The translations under genes were made by a program, and so were the position numbers. DNA of 64,000 nt from JAJDTR01 sp965220415. GTDB taxonomy: Bacteria > Poribacteria > WGA-4E > JAJDTR01. Location: assembly GCA_965220415.1 (NCBI GenBank), contig OZ244829.1:2418001-2482000 (forward strand), in the 5' to 3' direction. Within the stretch, counting starts at the first letter, position 1; each line of letters opens with the position of its first letter. A model generated the notes under the pieces. That model worked only from the letters and a program-made list of their open reading frames with translations. It searched no databases and was not told the DNA's origin. This document shows, in pieces, positions 1-9,162 of this stretch.

Positions 1-1143
1 AAAATCGTTGTAGCACCAGATTCGTTCAAAGGAAGCCTTTCCGCTTTGCAAGCTGCTGAAGCTATAGAACAGGGCATGGGAAAGGTGTTTCCCGACGCAA
101 ATATAAAAAAAATTCCGATGGCAGATGGTGGCGAAGGCACCGTCCAATCGCTGGTCGATGCGACCGGTGGGCAACTCCTAGTTGAGCGGGTTGCTGATCC
201 GCTTGGGAACGAAATTGAGGCGGAGTATGGCATCCTTGGGGACCGCGTCACGGCAGTCATCGAAATGTCGGCGGCTTCCGGTTTAACGCTTGTACCTCCC
301 AATCGGCGTAATCCGCTCGTAACAACGACGTACGGGACAGGGCAACTCATTAAAGCCGCCTTGAATCGAGGGTGTCGAAAGCTAGTCATAGGTATCGGAG
401 GCAGTGCGACGAACGACGGTGGCGCAGGGATGGCGGAAGCTCTTGGCGCGAAGTTGCTGACATCGAATGTTAAATCGATTTCACCGGGTGGCTGGGGACT
501 AGGCGCCCTCGACACAATAAATCTCTCCGATTTAGATTCGCGGCTTGGGGCAACCACCACCGTTGTCGCTTGCGATGTAGACAATCCGTTGACTGGGATG
601 AACGGCGCAGCCCATGTTTATGGACCGCAAAAAGGCGCTACGCCCGATATGGTCGAAACACTGGACGCAAACTTGGCACGTTTTGCCTCAATTGTTCAGC
701 GCGACATGGGGAGGAGCGTTGGCGACATACCGGGTTCCGGGGCTGCTGGCGGGTTGGGTGCGGGTTTGATTGCTTTTTTGAATGCCGAATTGAAATCTGG
801 AGTGGAGATTATAATTGACGCTGTGCAGCTCGAAAAGCAACTTGAGGGCGCAAGCTTCGTTGTGACCGGCGAAGGAGAAATCAACTTTCAAACCGTTTTT
901 GGCAAAACACCTGTCGGTGTTGCGAAGCTCGCAAAGACGTACGGCATTCCCGTGATCGCGATTGCCGGAAGTATCGCCGATGGAGCCGACAAGGTTCATG
1001 AAGCGGGGATTGACGCCATAATTGATATCGTGCCAACTCCTATGCCGTTGGAGAGCGCGGTTAGAAATGCCTTTGACCTTACGGTTGAGGCCGCTACGCG
1101 GGCAGCGCGCTTCATCTCGATCGGAATGGGGATCCCGCAATAG
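1..1143 (+). CDS. glxK: Glycerate kinase (type 1, GlxK/GarK family), start just outside window
   Basis: Phosphorylates D-glycerate with ATP, feeding glyoxylate or sugar-acid carbon into glycolysis; cytosolic. The reading frame is open from base 1 and begins KIVVAPDSFKGSLSA, the family N-terminus directly after the initiator Met, so only the start codon appears to be missing. Visible family motifs are MADGGEGT (about residue 42), GIGGSATNDGGAGMAEALG (about 132), a CDVDNPLTG segment, the glycine-rich GSGAAGGLGAGL and VTGEGEINFQTVFGKTP near the C-terminus. About 380 residues, the usual length. Followed by almost 900 bp without a convincing gene, so it appears to end its transcription unit. Family assignment is firm; whether the product is 2- or 3-phosphoglycerate cannot be read from sequence. 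Confidence 0.93.
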   Translation, partial: KIVVAPDSFKGSLSALQAAEAIEQGMGKVFPDANIKKIPMADGGEGTVQSLVDATGGQLLVERVADPLGNEIEAEYGILGDRVTAVIEMSAASGLTLVPPNRRNPLVTTTYGTGQLIKAALNRGCRKLVIGIGGSATNDGGAGMAEALGAKLLTSNVKSISPGGWGLGALDTINLSDLDSRLGATTTVVACDVDNPLTGMNGAAHVYGPQKGATPDMVETLDANLARFASIVQRDMGRSVGDIPGSGAAGGLGAGLIAFLNAELKSGVEIIIDAVQLEKQLEGASFVVTGEGEINFQTVFGKTPVGVAKLAKTYGIPVIAIAGSIADGADKVHEAGIDAIIDIVPTPMPLESAVRNAFDLTVEAATRAARFISIGMGIPQ

Positions 1144-2023
1144 TACGAATTAAACTGTGTACATCAAATGTGATTGAACAGCTTAAACGAGCGAATAGCC
1201 AATGCGGTAGAGATTTCCTTGACCAAACGTAGGAATGGCATGGTGCCACGATTCTGTAGTGAGTGCTTGAGCGAAGGAATCAATCTAGCTCGTAAATGAG
1301 CTATGAATGGCCAAACTAGACAATACCTCCCAAACAGGCTCTCAGGGAGACGAAATTTTCTACTTTTCACGGACATCTTCCGCATGGCGGTCAAACCGCC
1401 CGACGCTAGCGCGCAAAAAAGACGCCATTCACCAATGTCTCCACCTGTTGATTCTGCCCATCCTAGTATGCCGCACGCCTTCCACTTTGATACGCCCCGG
1501 CAGGTTGGTGCCCCCGCCAGCGTCCGAATCGTCTGACCCTTCAAATCATTTATCGTCACCACCTCCGCCGCCGACTTCCCTCGCAGCGTCACTTCCCCTG
1601 CCAGCCTTGCAATCCCCATCTCTCACATTCCTTCAGCCTTTCTCTCGTCCAATCTTCCTCCCTCAACACTAACCACTGGTCACAGGACACTGCTTTTCCC
1701 CTCATTTGCACTTGATCTTTTATGAATTTTGGTGTATACTTCGTGTTTGCGCTATTTCACAAGATATGTTCTCGTAGGTCGGCCGGTACATCCGACATTC
1801 TCCTCACACGCGGGGCGGCATCTTATCCTATAGGCTAGACTCTCGGCAAGTTCTGCATTCGGTGATTGGAACACACTGTGAATTGGCATACATATGTACG
1901 GATTTCTACGAATATCTGATTGCTCTTGAATCGCTGATTTTGCCGTCAAGCGAGTTGACGCCATTCAAACACGATTCATTCGCCTGACAGCGATTTATAC
2001 ATTCAATTTGGAGGGTCGAGACG
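1144..2023. other. Intergenic region, no intact gene
   Basis: Short open frames occur on both strands but none has a Shine-Dalgarno site plus a recognisable domain. The minus strand at 1365-1619 carries what looks like a decayed FlgD-like C-terminal module (separate entry). Around 1665-1700 is a run with CACTGGTCACAGGACACTG, similar to stretches near 31410, 46730 and 53295. The last 25 bases hold the leader and GGAGG ribosome-binding site of the next gene. Confidence 0.6.
1365..1619 (-). pseudogene. Possible remnant of a FlgD-like C-terminal module
   Basis: The minus-strand translation contains VVTINDLKGQTIRTLAG followed about 45 residues later by LASGGLTAMRKMSV. This order resembles the C-terminal module of the two FG-GAP proteins at 20.3-23.8 kb, which run from IRIYxxxGQLVREL through a GRDExGE loop and SGIYFYTL to xxRRMLI. 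In this copy the middle is scrambled (GWAESTGGDIGEWRLF), no extracellular domain precedes it, and no signal peptide or ribosome-binding site is visible. I read it as a degraded gene end. Chance similarity is possible because only about 85 residues are involved. Confidence 0.33.
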
Positions 2024-3094
2024 ATGTCAAAAATTCGCGTAGCTATTGTTGGTCTAGGGAACTGCGCTTCTTCGCTGATTCAAGGGGTTCATTACTATCG
2101 GGATGCCAAAGATGACGACTTCGTGCCCGGTCTGATGCACGTGAACGTGGGTAACTATCATGTAAGTGATATTGAGATTGTGGCGGCATTCGATGTGGAT
2201 AACAACAAAGTTGGGAGAGACGTAGCCGAGGCAATTTGGGTCGAGCCGAACAACACGATCAAATTCTCCGATGTACCTGACACAGGCGTCACTGTCCACC
2301 GCGGGCCGACGATGGATGGATTCGCCAAGTACTATCGTGAGACGGTGGAAGAATCGTCTGCCGAAGTCGCCGATGTGGCAGCCGTGTTACGGGAAAGTCA
2401 GGCAGATATCCTCATAAACTATCTGCCTGTCGGTAGCGAAGAGGCAACCAAATGGTACGTGACGCAGGCATTGGACGCCGGTTGTGGCGTCGTGAATTGC
2501 ATGCCTGTTTTCATCGCCAAGAACGATCAGTGGCGCGCCAAGTTTGAGTCTGCGGGCTTGCCCATCGTCGGTGACGACATCAAGGCGCAATTCGGCGCGA
2601 CGATAGTCCATCGCGTCCTGACAAAACTGATGAGTGACCGCGGTTTGAAAGTTGACCGCACCTCTCAGCTAAATGTAGGCGGGAATATGGACTTCAAGAA
2701 TATGCTCGAGAAAGAACGGTTGGAGTCCAAGCGAATCTCCAAGACGGACGCTGTCGTCTCTCAACTCAACCACGACATTTCGCCAAAGAATGTCTACATA
2801 GGCCCGAGCGACTATGTGCCGTGGCTTGACGATCGAAAGTGGTGCTATCTCCATCTGGAAGGAACGGAATTTGGCGACATTCCGGTAAGGCTTGAGTTGA
2901 AACTGGAGGTCTGGGATTCGCCGAACTCGGCGGGCGTGTCGATTGACGCTATCCGCTGCTGCAAGATTGCACGTGACCGAGGAATCGCCGGTGCTCTCTA
3001 CGGTCCAAGTGCCTATTTCATGAAATCACCCCCGAGACAATATCCAGACACCGAAGCCAGAGAGATGTTGGAAGCGTTCATCGGGGGACGTTAA
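2024..3094 (+). CDS. ino1: Inositol-3-phosphate synthase (actinobacterial/archaeal type)
   Basis: Isomerises glucose-6-phosphate to 1L-myo-inositol-3-phosphate with bound NAD+, the entry to inositol lipids and compatible solutes. The N-terminus MSKIRVAIVGLGNCASSLIQG is the Rossmann nucleotide loop, followed by the family segments VNCMPVFIA, GDDIKAQFGATIVHRVL and DRTSQLNVGGNMDFKNM, and the late WDSPNSAGV segment. At 356 residues it matches the short bacterial form rather than the roughly 510-residue eukaryotic one. Start chosen at the ATG preceded by GGAGG with 8-nt spacing. Monocistronic by spacing, with a small monooxygenase-like gene about 100 bp downstream. Confidence 0.95.
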   Translation: MSKIRVAIVGLGNCASSLIQGVHYYRDAKDDDFVPGLMHVNVGNYHVSDIEIVAAFDVDNNKVGRDVAEAIWVEPNNTIKFSDVPDTGVTVHRGPTMDGFAKYYRETVEESSAEVADVAAVLRESQADILINYLPVGSEEATKWYVTQALDAGCGVVNCMPVFIAKNDQWRAKFESAGLPIVGDDIKAQFGATIVHRVLTKLMSDRGLKVDRTSQLNVGGNMDFKNMLEKERLESKRISKTDAVVSQLNHDISPKNVYIGPSDYVPWLDDRKWCYLHLEGTEFGDIPVRLELKLEVWDSPNSAGVSIDAIRCCKIARDRGIAGALYGPSAYFMKSPPRQYPDTEAREMLEAFIGGR

Positions 3095-3191
3095 ACTGAA
3101 ACGGACCTGCGAGATTTGGAATGCGTCTGAACGAGTGTAATCTTCTATGTTGAAGATTACATCCATTGCTGATTGTGAGGAGCGAACATTT

Positions 3192-3542
3192 ATGCCACGT
3201 TTTCGTGCCATTCACACGATTGAACTAAAACCTGACGTTGAAGGTGAGTTGTTTGAAGATTTCATGTTGCGCGAGTTTTTGCCCACTATTCGTTCGCTAC
3301 CCGGCTGCCTAGGGGTCGAATTGCTGAAAGGATACCAGGGCGATCTTGACGGCGTGGCACACGCCGAGTCCGATTACGGTTGGTTGACGCTCTGGGAAAG
3401 TGTGGAAGCCAATAACGCCGCTTGGTCAAAGGAGGGAATTCATCACACGCCCGACCAGATTCAGGAGGTGAATTCCAAGTTGTATCACTACGCCGCCAAC
3501 TATTCGCTGGTCGGAGGATTTACGATTTCATCAACGGTCTAA
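3192..3542 (+). CDS. Small dimeric alpha/beta-barrel (ABM-like) protein
   Basis: A 116-residue soluble protein. PRFRAIHTIELKPDVEGELFEDFM, LPGCLGVELLKGY and YGWLTLWESVEANNAAW follow the strand-helix-strand pattern of ferredoxin-like dimeric barrel proteins (antibiotic-biosynthesis monooxygenase or stress-responsive barrel group). The frame is open from 3147, but the start at 3192 is preferred because GAGGAG lies 8-10 nt upstream of it. No cofactor-binding or catalytic residues can be named, so monooxygenase activity is not claimed. It lies about 100 bp after ino1 on the same strand and could be co-transcribed. Confidence 0.62.
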   Translation: MPRFRAIHTIELKPDVEGELFEDFMLREFLPTIRSLPGCLGVELLKGYQGDLDGVAHAESDYGWLTLWESVEANNAAWSKEGIHHTPDQIQEVNSKLYHYAANYSLVGGFTISSTV

Positions 3543-3612
3543 TGCCTTCCGGTAGGCCGGAATCAAGCGACTGAATAAGGATATCGAAGGATCGGATAAC
3601 AATAAAGATTTC

Positions 3613-3766
3613 GCAATTGTTTAGTTCAGTCCAGAACTTACGCGCCAACAGGAAATCGCGACTTGGAGATCGCTCCTAACATTACGCTCATGATGTAGGA
3701 ACAGGGATTAAACTGCAGTACGACGAACCAACATTCCCAAAACAGATTGATGGACTAAACAGTTAC
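3613..3766. repeat. MITE-like element, TIR family CGTAACTGTTTAGT (diverged copy)
   Basis: The right end reads ACTAAACAGTTAC at 3754-3766; the left end GCAATTGTTTAGT at 3613-3625 matches its inverse with two mismatches. Inside, ACGAACCAACATTC is the inverse of GAATGTTGGTTCGT found inside the copy at 11983-12108. A GATCGCTCCTA palindrome arm (3655-3682) lies within. No coding capacity. The remaining intergenic bases 3543-3612 and 3767-3935 hold a weak GATC-family copy (3561-3595) and nothing else recognised. Confidence 0.55.
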
Positions 3767-3935
3767 AAGTTTCTATTGCCTCCGTTATCCACTCTGCTAA
3801 TCAATAGAGATTCTTTCTAGCCCAACCTTGGCACTCCTTCCAAATCCCCTAGACCCGTAAATCGAGATTCACACCCACAACATTTCTGTAAGCCCATTCT
3901 GAGTAGAACTAATTGCATCGAAACCAAACCCCCGA

Positions 3936-5354
3936 CTAAGGTGGTTGCGTGAAACTGTCCCGCCTCAACTCCCCCCAAATTCCCAATCCCGCCGCATAGA
4001 ACAACATTGCCAATGGAATGAGCACCCATATAGGTAGTAGTTTTCTGAGAACAATCAGTCCGCACCCCATCAACGCGGAAAGCACGACGGTTTTGAACCC
4101 GTACCGTATAGTGGTCAGCGTTGCGACGTGTCGAGAAACGTAAACGAAGCCGGCAACGAACAGGAATGCTTCACTAACAATCAGCGACGCCGCCGCGCCG
4201 ACATGGCTGTGCCGCGGAATAAGCAGATAGTTTAAGGTGATGTTTATGAGCGTCGTCATTCCCATAAGCAAAGTGAACTGGGTACGTTTATCCGCCGCCC
4301 TCAGTACGGTGATGAGGGTTGTCGTCAAGAAGGCGAGCCCGCACGACCAACTCAATAACTGTAGCGCGGGGGCAACCCTCGTGGGCGAATACTTGTCCGC
4401 GGGCAGGATTGAAACTATCTGCCACGCTAACGCGGCGATGCCGACGGCGGTGGGAACCCCGAGCAGAACCATCCATCGAGTGGCGTAGGTATACCCCTCG
4501 CGAAAGTCGCTCCCCTTGTCCTCAAAGGCACGAGACATTACCGGAAACATAGCGCCCAAGAATGCTCCCGGTAAGATAGTCACCGCGTTTACGATGGTAT
4601 GTGCTAAACCAAACCAAGCGTTTGCAGCCAGACCGTGCGGGCTCAACCTTTGAATCATTAGCGCGCCAATCCGAAAGTATATGAGATGAAGCATGTTTCC
4701 AGGCGCAAAAGCTAGCGCTTGACGCATCAGCACGCCCCAAATCTTAAAATCAAATTCAAAACGCAATCCGACAAATTTCCATCTGACGATTGCAACGCTG
4801 AGCACAAGATTGAGACAGCTTGCAATCAGGACCACGATACAGAAATTGTAGAGATTCGCACCAAGCACTATTAACACGCCGCCGACAACACACGCGACAG
4901 ACCGTTCGGCAATCACTGTAAAGGCTTCATATTTCATCTGTTCGAACGCCCGGAAGACGCAGCGGTACGACTGCGCAATCAGGTTGAACAACTCCGCCAA
5001 ACCCAGTAATTTTACTATCTGCATCGTGGCTGGCTGATATCCCAACAGCCGCCCCACGCCTACCATCAATCCGAAGGCGATCGCCGACAGCAAGATCCTA
5101 ATCATTAGGGCGTTGCCAACAAGATGCCGCGCTTGACTCAGACGCAACGTCATTTCACGAATCAATGGCGCATGCATACCCAGTTCGCTCACGCTGGCAA
5201 TCAAACTGGTGAAATACATGGCGAGAAAATAGGTCCCCATCTCTTTTTCGCCATAGTAGCGAGTCATGAGCAGAAAGGTTACGCCGAGAGAAAACAGTCG
5301 GGTGACGAGATGGGCGACTAAAAGCGCAGACGTGTTTTCAAAGACACGGTTCAT
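3936..5354 (-). CDS. Polysaccharide flippase (Wzx/MATE-like, MOP superfamily)
   Basis: A 472-residue inner-membrane protein with about 12-14 hydrophobic helices. The N-terminus carries the flippase pattern SLGVTFLLMTRYYGEKEMGTY, and the LILPG-type loop (AVTILPGAFLGAMFPVMSR) sits near the centre. Expected to move a lipid-linked oligosaccharide across the membrane for capsule, O-antigen or exopolysaccharide assembly. No glycosyltransferase neighbours are present, so its substrate is open. The ATG at 5354 lacks a strong ribosome-binding site. Transcribed in the same direction as the cytochrome/tsaB pair upstream, 137 bp away. Confidence 0.85.
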   Translation of the reverse strand: MNRVFENTSALLVAHLVTRLFSLGVTFLLMTRYYGEKEMGTYFLAMYFTSLIASVSELGMHAPLIREMTLRLSQARHLVGNALMIRILLSAIAFGLMVGVGRLLGYQPATMQIVKLLGLAELFNLIAQSYRCVFRAFEQMKYEAFTVIAERSVACVVGGVLIVLGANLYNFCIVVLIASCLNLVLSVAIVRWKFVGLRFEFDFKIWGVLMRQALAFAPGNMLHLIYFRIGALMIQRLSPHGLAANAWFGLAHTIVNAVTILPGAFLGAMFPVMSRAFEDKGSDFREGYTYATRWMVLLGVPTAVGIAALAWQIVSILPADKYSPTRVAPALQLLSWSCGLAFLTTTLITVLRAADKRTQFTLLMGMTTLINITLNYLLIPRHSHVGAAASLIVSEAFLFVAGFVYVSRHVATLTTIRYGFKTVVLSALMGCGLIVLRKLLPIWVLIPLAMLFYAAGLGIWGELRRDSFTQPP

Positions 5355-5491
5355 AGGGTGTGCGGTGAAACGTGTGAGATATAGGAATGGAGGGCAATGC
5401 CTTGGGTTTGTTGCAACCTGTGGATTGTTTCTTCGACGATGTTACCGTTGTTGCATGATATGAAAGTTGGTTTGTCAGGCGGGATGGGACA

Positions 5492-6169
5492 TTAATTTTC
5501 CGGTTTACCATACAGTCCTTTCCGGATATAGTTCGGGATTAATCCAAAGTAGTCGTCCGAATCGCCGCGCAACAGACGTCCGCGTCCAATTCGAGCGATG
5601 TTGGTTCCACGCGGGACGTTGAACGTTGAGTCGGCGAGAATCACGTCCGCGCCGAATCTTTCGCGTACCGCTTCGGCATACCTGCCCAACCCGTCTCCTA
5701 CGAAAACGGCGGAACTTTCAACGCAATTTAGTAACTCTTCAATTGAAACACAGATATCTTCACTCTTGCGTGTCAGCGTCGCTCCGCCATGAAAGACCGC
5801 GCCATAAACTTCGTCCCGACGTGCGTCTAGGATTGGACAAATCATGCCCTTGGCATAGCGTAGATTAAAGGCAATTGCCTCTAGCGTTGAAACACCTATA
5901 ACCGGTTTCTTGATGGCGTAGCAGAGAGACTTTGCCGTACCAACACCGATTCGGACCCCGGTGAATGAACCGGGACCTATCCCAACAGCGCAAGCGTCAA
6001 GGTTATGAACAGTGAGATTGCCCCACTTCAAAACCTGATTTATTGCTGGCATTAGCCGAGACGAGTGGGCTTGCGTGATGTTCAATGTATGTTCGGCGAT
6101 AAAATCGTTCCCGTCAATTAAACCAATGCTGCCAATTGGGGTCGAGGTGTCAATGCCCAGAACTTTCAT
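5492..6169 (-). CDS. tsaB: tRNA threonylcarbamoyladenosine biosynthesis protein TsaB
   Basis: Non-catalytic ASKHA-fold partner that, with TsaD and TsaE, transfers threonylcarbamoyl to A37 of ANN-decoding tRNAs. Diagnostic motifs: MKVLGIDTSTPIGSIGL at the N-terminus, QAHSSRLMPAINQVL, and GIGPGSFTGVRIGVGTAKSL around residues 65-84. At 225 residues it has normal length. Its start lies 9 bp after the stop of the cytochrome gene upstream, so the two are probably one transcript despite unrelated functions. TsaD and TsaE are not in the window. Confidence 0.94.
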   Translation of the reverse strand: MKVLGIDTSTPIGSIGLIDGNDFIAEHTLNITQAHSSRLMPAINQVLKWGNLTVHNLDACAVGIGPGSFTGVRIGVGTAKSLCYAIKKPVIGVSTLEAIAFNLRYAKGMICPILDARRDEVYGAVFHGGATLTRKSEDICVSIEELLNCVESSAVFVGDGLGRYAEAVRERFGADVILADSTFNVPRGTNIARIGRGRLLRGDSDDYFGLIPNYIRKGLYGKPEN

Positions 6170-6178
6170 TCGCTGCGT

Positions 6179-6745
6179 CTACCAGGGCCTCCCTCTTGGG
6201 TTCAACGCGGCAGGAACATCGTTCCTCACAGCTTTGATTGTCTTCAGGTACGCCCAAATGGCTTTAAGATCTTGGTCACTCATCTCCGAATAGTTTTTCA
6301 CGGGCATCGGCGGAAAGATTTTTCGATTGCTCTCTACTCCCTGATGGCGTCCCTTCCTCATCGCGCCGATGAACATCTTCTCCGTCCACTCCCCAAGCCC
6401 AGTTTCCTTGTCGGGCGTTAAGTTTGTAGCGAAGGTAGTACCGAAGGGCGCCGCAAATGCCGTCATGGTCGGTGCAGTAACCATGAAAATCCCTTGTCCC
6501 ATCATGGTTCTGAAATCGTACTTCGGCGCAGGAGAGTTTGCCGGGTGTCCAGCCAAGTACATGCTCATATCCGAACCCGCACCTTTTCGCGGCGTGTGAC
6601 ACTGACCGCACGCACCGATCGTATCCACAAGGTACTTTCCGCGCCTTACGACATCGCTCTGTCCTTGGACTCTGTCTAGTCCGAATACTGTAAGAATCAT
6701 CGCCGAGAGAGCTATAAATCCGATGAACCAGTGTTTTTTGCGCAT
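6179..6745 (-). CDS. Secreted or membrane-anchored monohaem c-type cytochrome
   Basis: A 188-residue periplasmic electron carrier. Residues 1-28 form a signal sequence or anchor (MRKKHW, then a hydrophobic run to VQG). The single haem-binding motif CGQCH is at 46-50, and Met147 in the PPMPVKNYSEMSD segment is the likely sixth haem ligand, followed by the typical last helix DLKAIWAYLKTIKAV. The arrangement resembles the cytochrome domains attached to alcohol or sugar dehydrogenases, but no dehydrogenase adjoins it. AAGGAG stands 7 nt before the ATG. Upstream member of a two-gene unit with tsaB. Confidence 0.88.
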   Translation of the reverse strand: MRKKHWFIGFIALSAMILTVFGLDRVQGQSDVVRRGKYLVDTIGACGQCHTPRKGAGSDMSMYLAGHPANSPAPKYDFRTMMGQGIFMVTAPTMTAFAAPFGTTFATNLTPDKETGLGEWTEKMFIGAMRKGRHQGVESNRKIFPPMPVKNYSEMSDQDLKAIWAYLKTIKAVRNDVPAALNPRGRPW

Positions 6746-7069
6746 AGCATACTCCTTGTCCGTGTTAGTTAGGAATCCATTATATCACTGCCGTTAGGTC
6801 TTTGCAACGAATCATCGATTGGCTCCTCCGACTGTCACTTACCCACATTCTTTGTAGCGAACGACTCCGAGCAGTCACACGATTCTAGTGCGTAGGTTGG
6901 GTTGGACATAGCCATACCCAACTTTCGAGTCCCGACTCGCTCCCGAAAAAACTTGAAGCGACACGGAGATTCTGCTAAACTGAACGGGCATTGGCAAACC
7001 CGAATTTAACAACCGTACCGCTCCGTATAACCAGCGTCTAAGAATCGGGAAGTTTGCGAGGAGATAATT
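6746..7069. other. Divergent intergenic region
   Basis: Separates the cytochrome/tsaB pair from the HIT gene, which points the other way, so it should hold promoters for both. At about 6893 is GTAGGTTGGGTTGGAC, a member of the GTAGG-ended repeats seen also near 26608, 29171, 34233 and 39031. No other structure recognised. Confidence 0.5.
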
Positions 7070-7480
7070 ATGGACTGCGTTTTCTGCTCGATTATTGCGG
7101 GCGATATTCCGGCGATAAAGGTTTATGAAGACATTGAAACTCTAAGTTTTATGGATATTAATCCCGGCAACCCCGGACACCTGTTGGTAATCCCGAAACA
7201 GCACTACCGCAACATCTTCGATATTCCACCCGAAACAGCGGGAAAAATCATGCAAGTCGGAGCAAATCTCGCCGGTGTAATTCGGGACGTATTGAATCCG
7301 GATGGACTAAATCTATTTCAATCCAGCGAAGCCGCCGCTTTCCAGTCAGTCTTCCACTTCCATCTGCACCTCCTCCCGCGATGGGAGGGGGATTCTTTGC
7401 TTCTGCCGTGGACTCCCAAACCGGGTGACATGGATGAAATCCGCAAGGTAGCCACTCAACTTCAAGAACATCTCAAATAA
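7070..7480 (+). CDS. HIT family nucleotide hydrolase/transferase
   Basis: A 136-residue histidine-triad protein; members hydrolyse AMP-lysine, ADP-ribose or dinucleoside polyphosphate-type phosphoramides. The N-terminal CVFCSIIAGDIPAIKVYED and the mid-protein PGHLLVIPKQHY are classic HINT features. The catalytic triad HFHLH is at residues 96-100. The two Cys at residues 3 and 6 may be half of a zinc site. GAGGAG precedes the ATG by 7 nt. Stands alone between oppositely oriented genes. Confidence 0.93.
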   Translation: MDCVFCSIIAGDIPAIKVYEDIETLSFMDINPGNPGHLLVIPKQHYRNIFDIPPETAGKIMQVGANLAGVIRDVLNPDGLNLFQSSEAAAFQSVFHFHLHLLPRWEGDSLLLPWTPKPGDMDEIRKVATQLQEHLK

Positions 7481-7735
7481 TCCGTATTTATGTAGGAGCG
7501 ATTTCCAATCGCGACAACTTTTCGAATCGACAGGAACCCACAGCCCGTTTTCTCCGTCGTGTCTTCCCCTCATCCGTGTAAGTTGATCATGCTACTGACC
7601 AAGGAAGAATCGAAGGAATGATCAACCGAATGAATAGTGAGTAGGATATATTATCGCTATCTTTATCCAGTCAATCAATCGGGTTCTCATAGAAATCGGT
7701 TAATCTGCGCCCCAGACAACTCGCTGCCTCCCCAT
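7481..7735. repeat. Convergent intergenic region with REP-like palindrome
   Basis: GTAGGAGCGATTTCCAATCG at 7493 onward is a member of the GTAGGAGCGA...TCGC palindromes (others near 40519, 41890, 46272 and 3655). Bases 7607-7665 carry a diverged GATC-family copy (GATCAACCGAATGAATAGTGAG). No gene seen. Confidence 0.5.
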
Positions 7736-8413
7736 TCAAGGCAATCGCGCCTGCATCCAGTCCCACACATTTGTCACATTTTCCCTAAAGGAACCATCAG
7801 GCGCAAACTTCTCCTCAAAAAACGCGGTGCCGACCGTGAAACCCCATGCCTTGGAATCCACCACTTCGCTAATACGTTCATAGGTCCCAATGCCTCCGGC
7901 GCAAACAACGGGAACGCTTGTAGCCTCGACAACTGCAGTCAGTAAGTCTGCCGCCTCCCCAGTGTACCTGTAGGTGAGAAGATCCACTCCGTCCACCCCT
8001 TTTGCTTCTAACTGTCGTGCATGATCAACAATCTCCTCCACACTTCCCTCCAAAACAGTGGGATGGCTATGCACATTGCCCAAAAAAGGATAGTATTCAA
8101 TCGGTTGATCTCTGAGATAGTCGTTAATCGATTCAAAGAAAACGGTGCCCATCAGGATGTCGACCCCCGATGCAACCGCGAGTTTCGCGGCTTCCAATCC
8201 CTCCTCCTCCGAAAGGCTTACTACTTCAAGGTAAGTCGTCTTGCCGGCGTTAGTCATTAAGTGGACCAATTCCTTAATCTTTTCTTTCGGAAGCCCGACA
8301 TCCTTGAATCCCCAATGCCTTATGGGGGAATCCTTCATTTCGCCGAAAAGCTCCAGTGCGTTCTCAACCGTTTGATCGTAATGCGTGAGCATGACAATGA
8401 GTTCAGGATTCAT
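7736..8413 (-). CDS. TIM-barrel protein of unknown activity (HisA/TrpC-like fold)
   Basis: A 225-residue cytosolic barrel. It starts MNPELIVMLTHYDQTV and contains HWGFKDVGLP, AGKTTYLEVVSL, SGVDILMGTVFFES, GVDGVDLLTYRYTGEA, VPVVCAGGIGTYERI and WGFTVGTAFFEEKF. Strands end in G-x-x-D/G loops and a C-terminal phosphate-binding-like AGGIGT/GTAFF pair, as in HisA, TrpF and related phosphate-binding barrels. The frame is open further upstream to 8506, but an AAGGG site and the family N-terminus favour the ATG at 8413. It lacks the signature residues needed to name it HisA, TrpC or TrpF. Substrate unknown. Confidence 0.72.
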   Translation of the reverse strand: MNPELIVMLTHYDQTVENALELFGEMKDSPIRHWGFKDVGLPKEKIKELVHLMTNAGKTTYLEVVSLSEEEGLEAAKLAVASGVDILMGTVFFESINDYLRDQPIEYYPFLGNVHSHPTVLEGSVEEIVDHARQLEAKGVDGVDLLTYRYTGEAADLLTAVVEATSVPVVCAGGIGTYERISEVVDSKAWGFTVGTAFFEEKFAPDGSFRENVTNVWDWMQARLP

Positions 8414-8506
8414 CAATGTTCTGCCCTTCAATTTGGCACGCAACCCGCGTAATGACGAAACTGTTGTGTCTAAAAACCACGAATGCGACTTTTTAGTCCA
8501 TGGCAA

Positions 8507-9162
8507 TTCAGAGCAAACGCGGGGACATCCTTATGAATGCGGGTAATTTCCCGCTCTGTTTTTGTAGCGTGGGATTAAGGGAGATTAAGAGCCTGCGTGA
8601 ATAATCGGTGGCATAGCCATTTTTGGTCAATTGCAAGAAGTTTCTTCAGGTTATTCTTGTCGTCTACTACCTACTTGTGGGATTTCTATCGCCTTCGCTA
8701 TCCACTCAGTTGATCCCGCTCTGGGGCTTTTAGAGGCTGGTGCGCAGGGGATCTCTATCGCAGTCGCTTTTCGCTCCTTTGATCGCACCCTACAAACGTA
8801 CTTTTCAAACAAGCTCTAAACGAACAAATAATAAGCTCGACTTGGCACATTTGAGCGAGACGACAGACGGTGTCAATCAAGCGTTGAATAGAAGTGGGGG
8901 AGATTATAACCATCTGGACTTTTTGGTTGACCATTGAAAAAGTCGGAAGTGGTTTCCAATAGCATACAGATGACGTTTTGGGTTTTACTCGAGTTTCGGT
9001 TTTGTACGACGGGGCAAGGGAATCTCTATCGCGCGGGATTGGCTATCGTGCTCCTTATTTAGTCGCTTGATCCCCGCCTACGGTTTTGATATTGTACGAT
9101 TTTCCGCACAAACCAACCGTTGTATTTTGTACAAAGTCGAGATAAGCAGGGGGGCCGAAATT
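8507..9162. repeat. Mosaic repeat block downstream of lutABC
   Basis: No gene. Three copies of the GATC family lie at 8679-8717, 8748-8785 and about 9018-9074 (the 'TCTATCGC...CGCTTGATCCC' pattern). Bases about 8720-8830 recur inverted at 12820-12960, and 8850-8960 recur in direct orientation at 13020-13160 (shared GGTGTCAATCAAGCG, then CCATCTGG and GACCATTGAAAAAGTC). Bases 9010-9150 recur at 13176-13300 (shared GTACAAAGTC). The lut operon therefore sits between two related blocks. Confidence 0.72.

Noticed and set aside
7736..8413. HisA or TrpC enzyme
   Set aside because: The barrel fold and phosphate-type loops are present, but no signature residues or pathway neighbours support a specific call.
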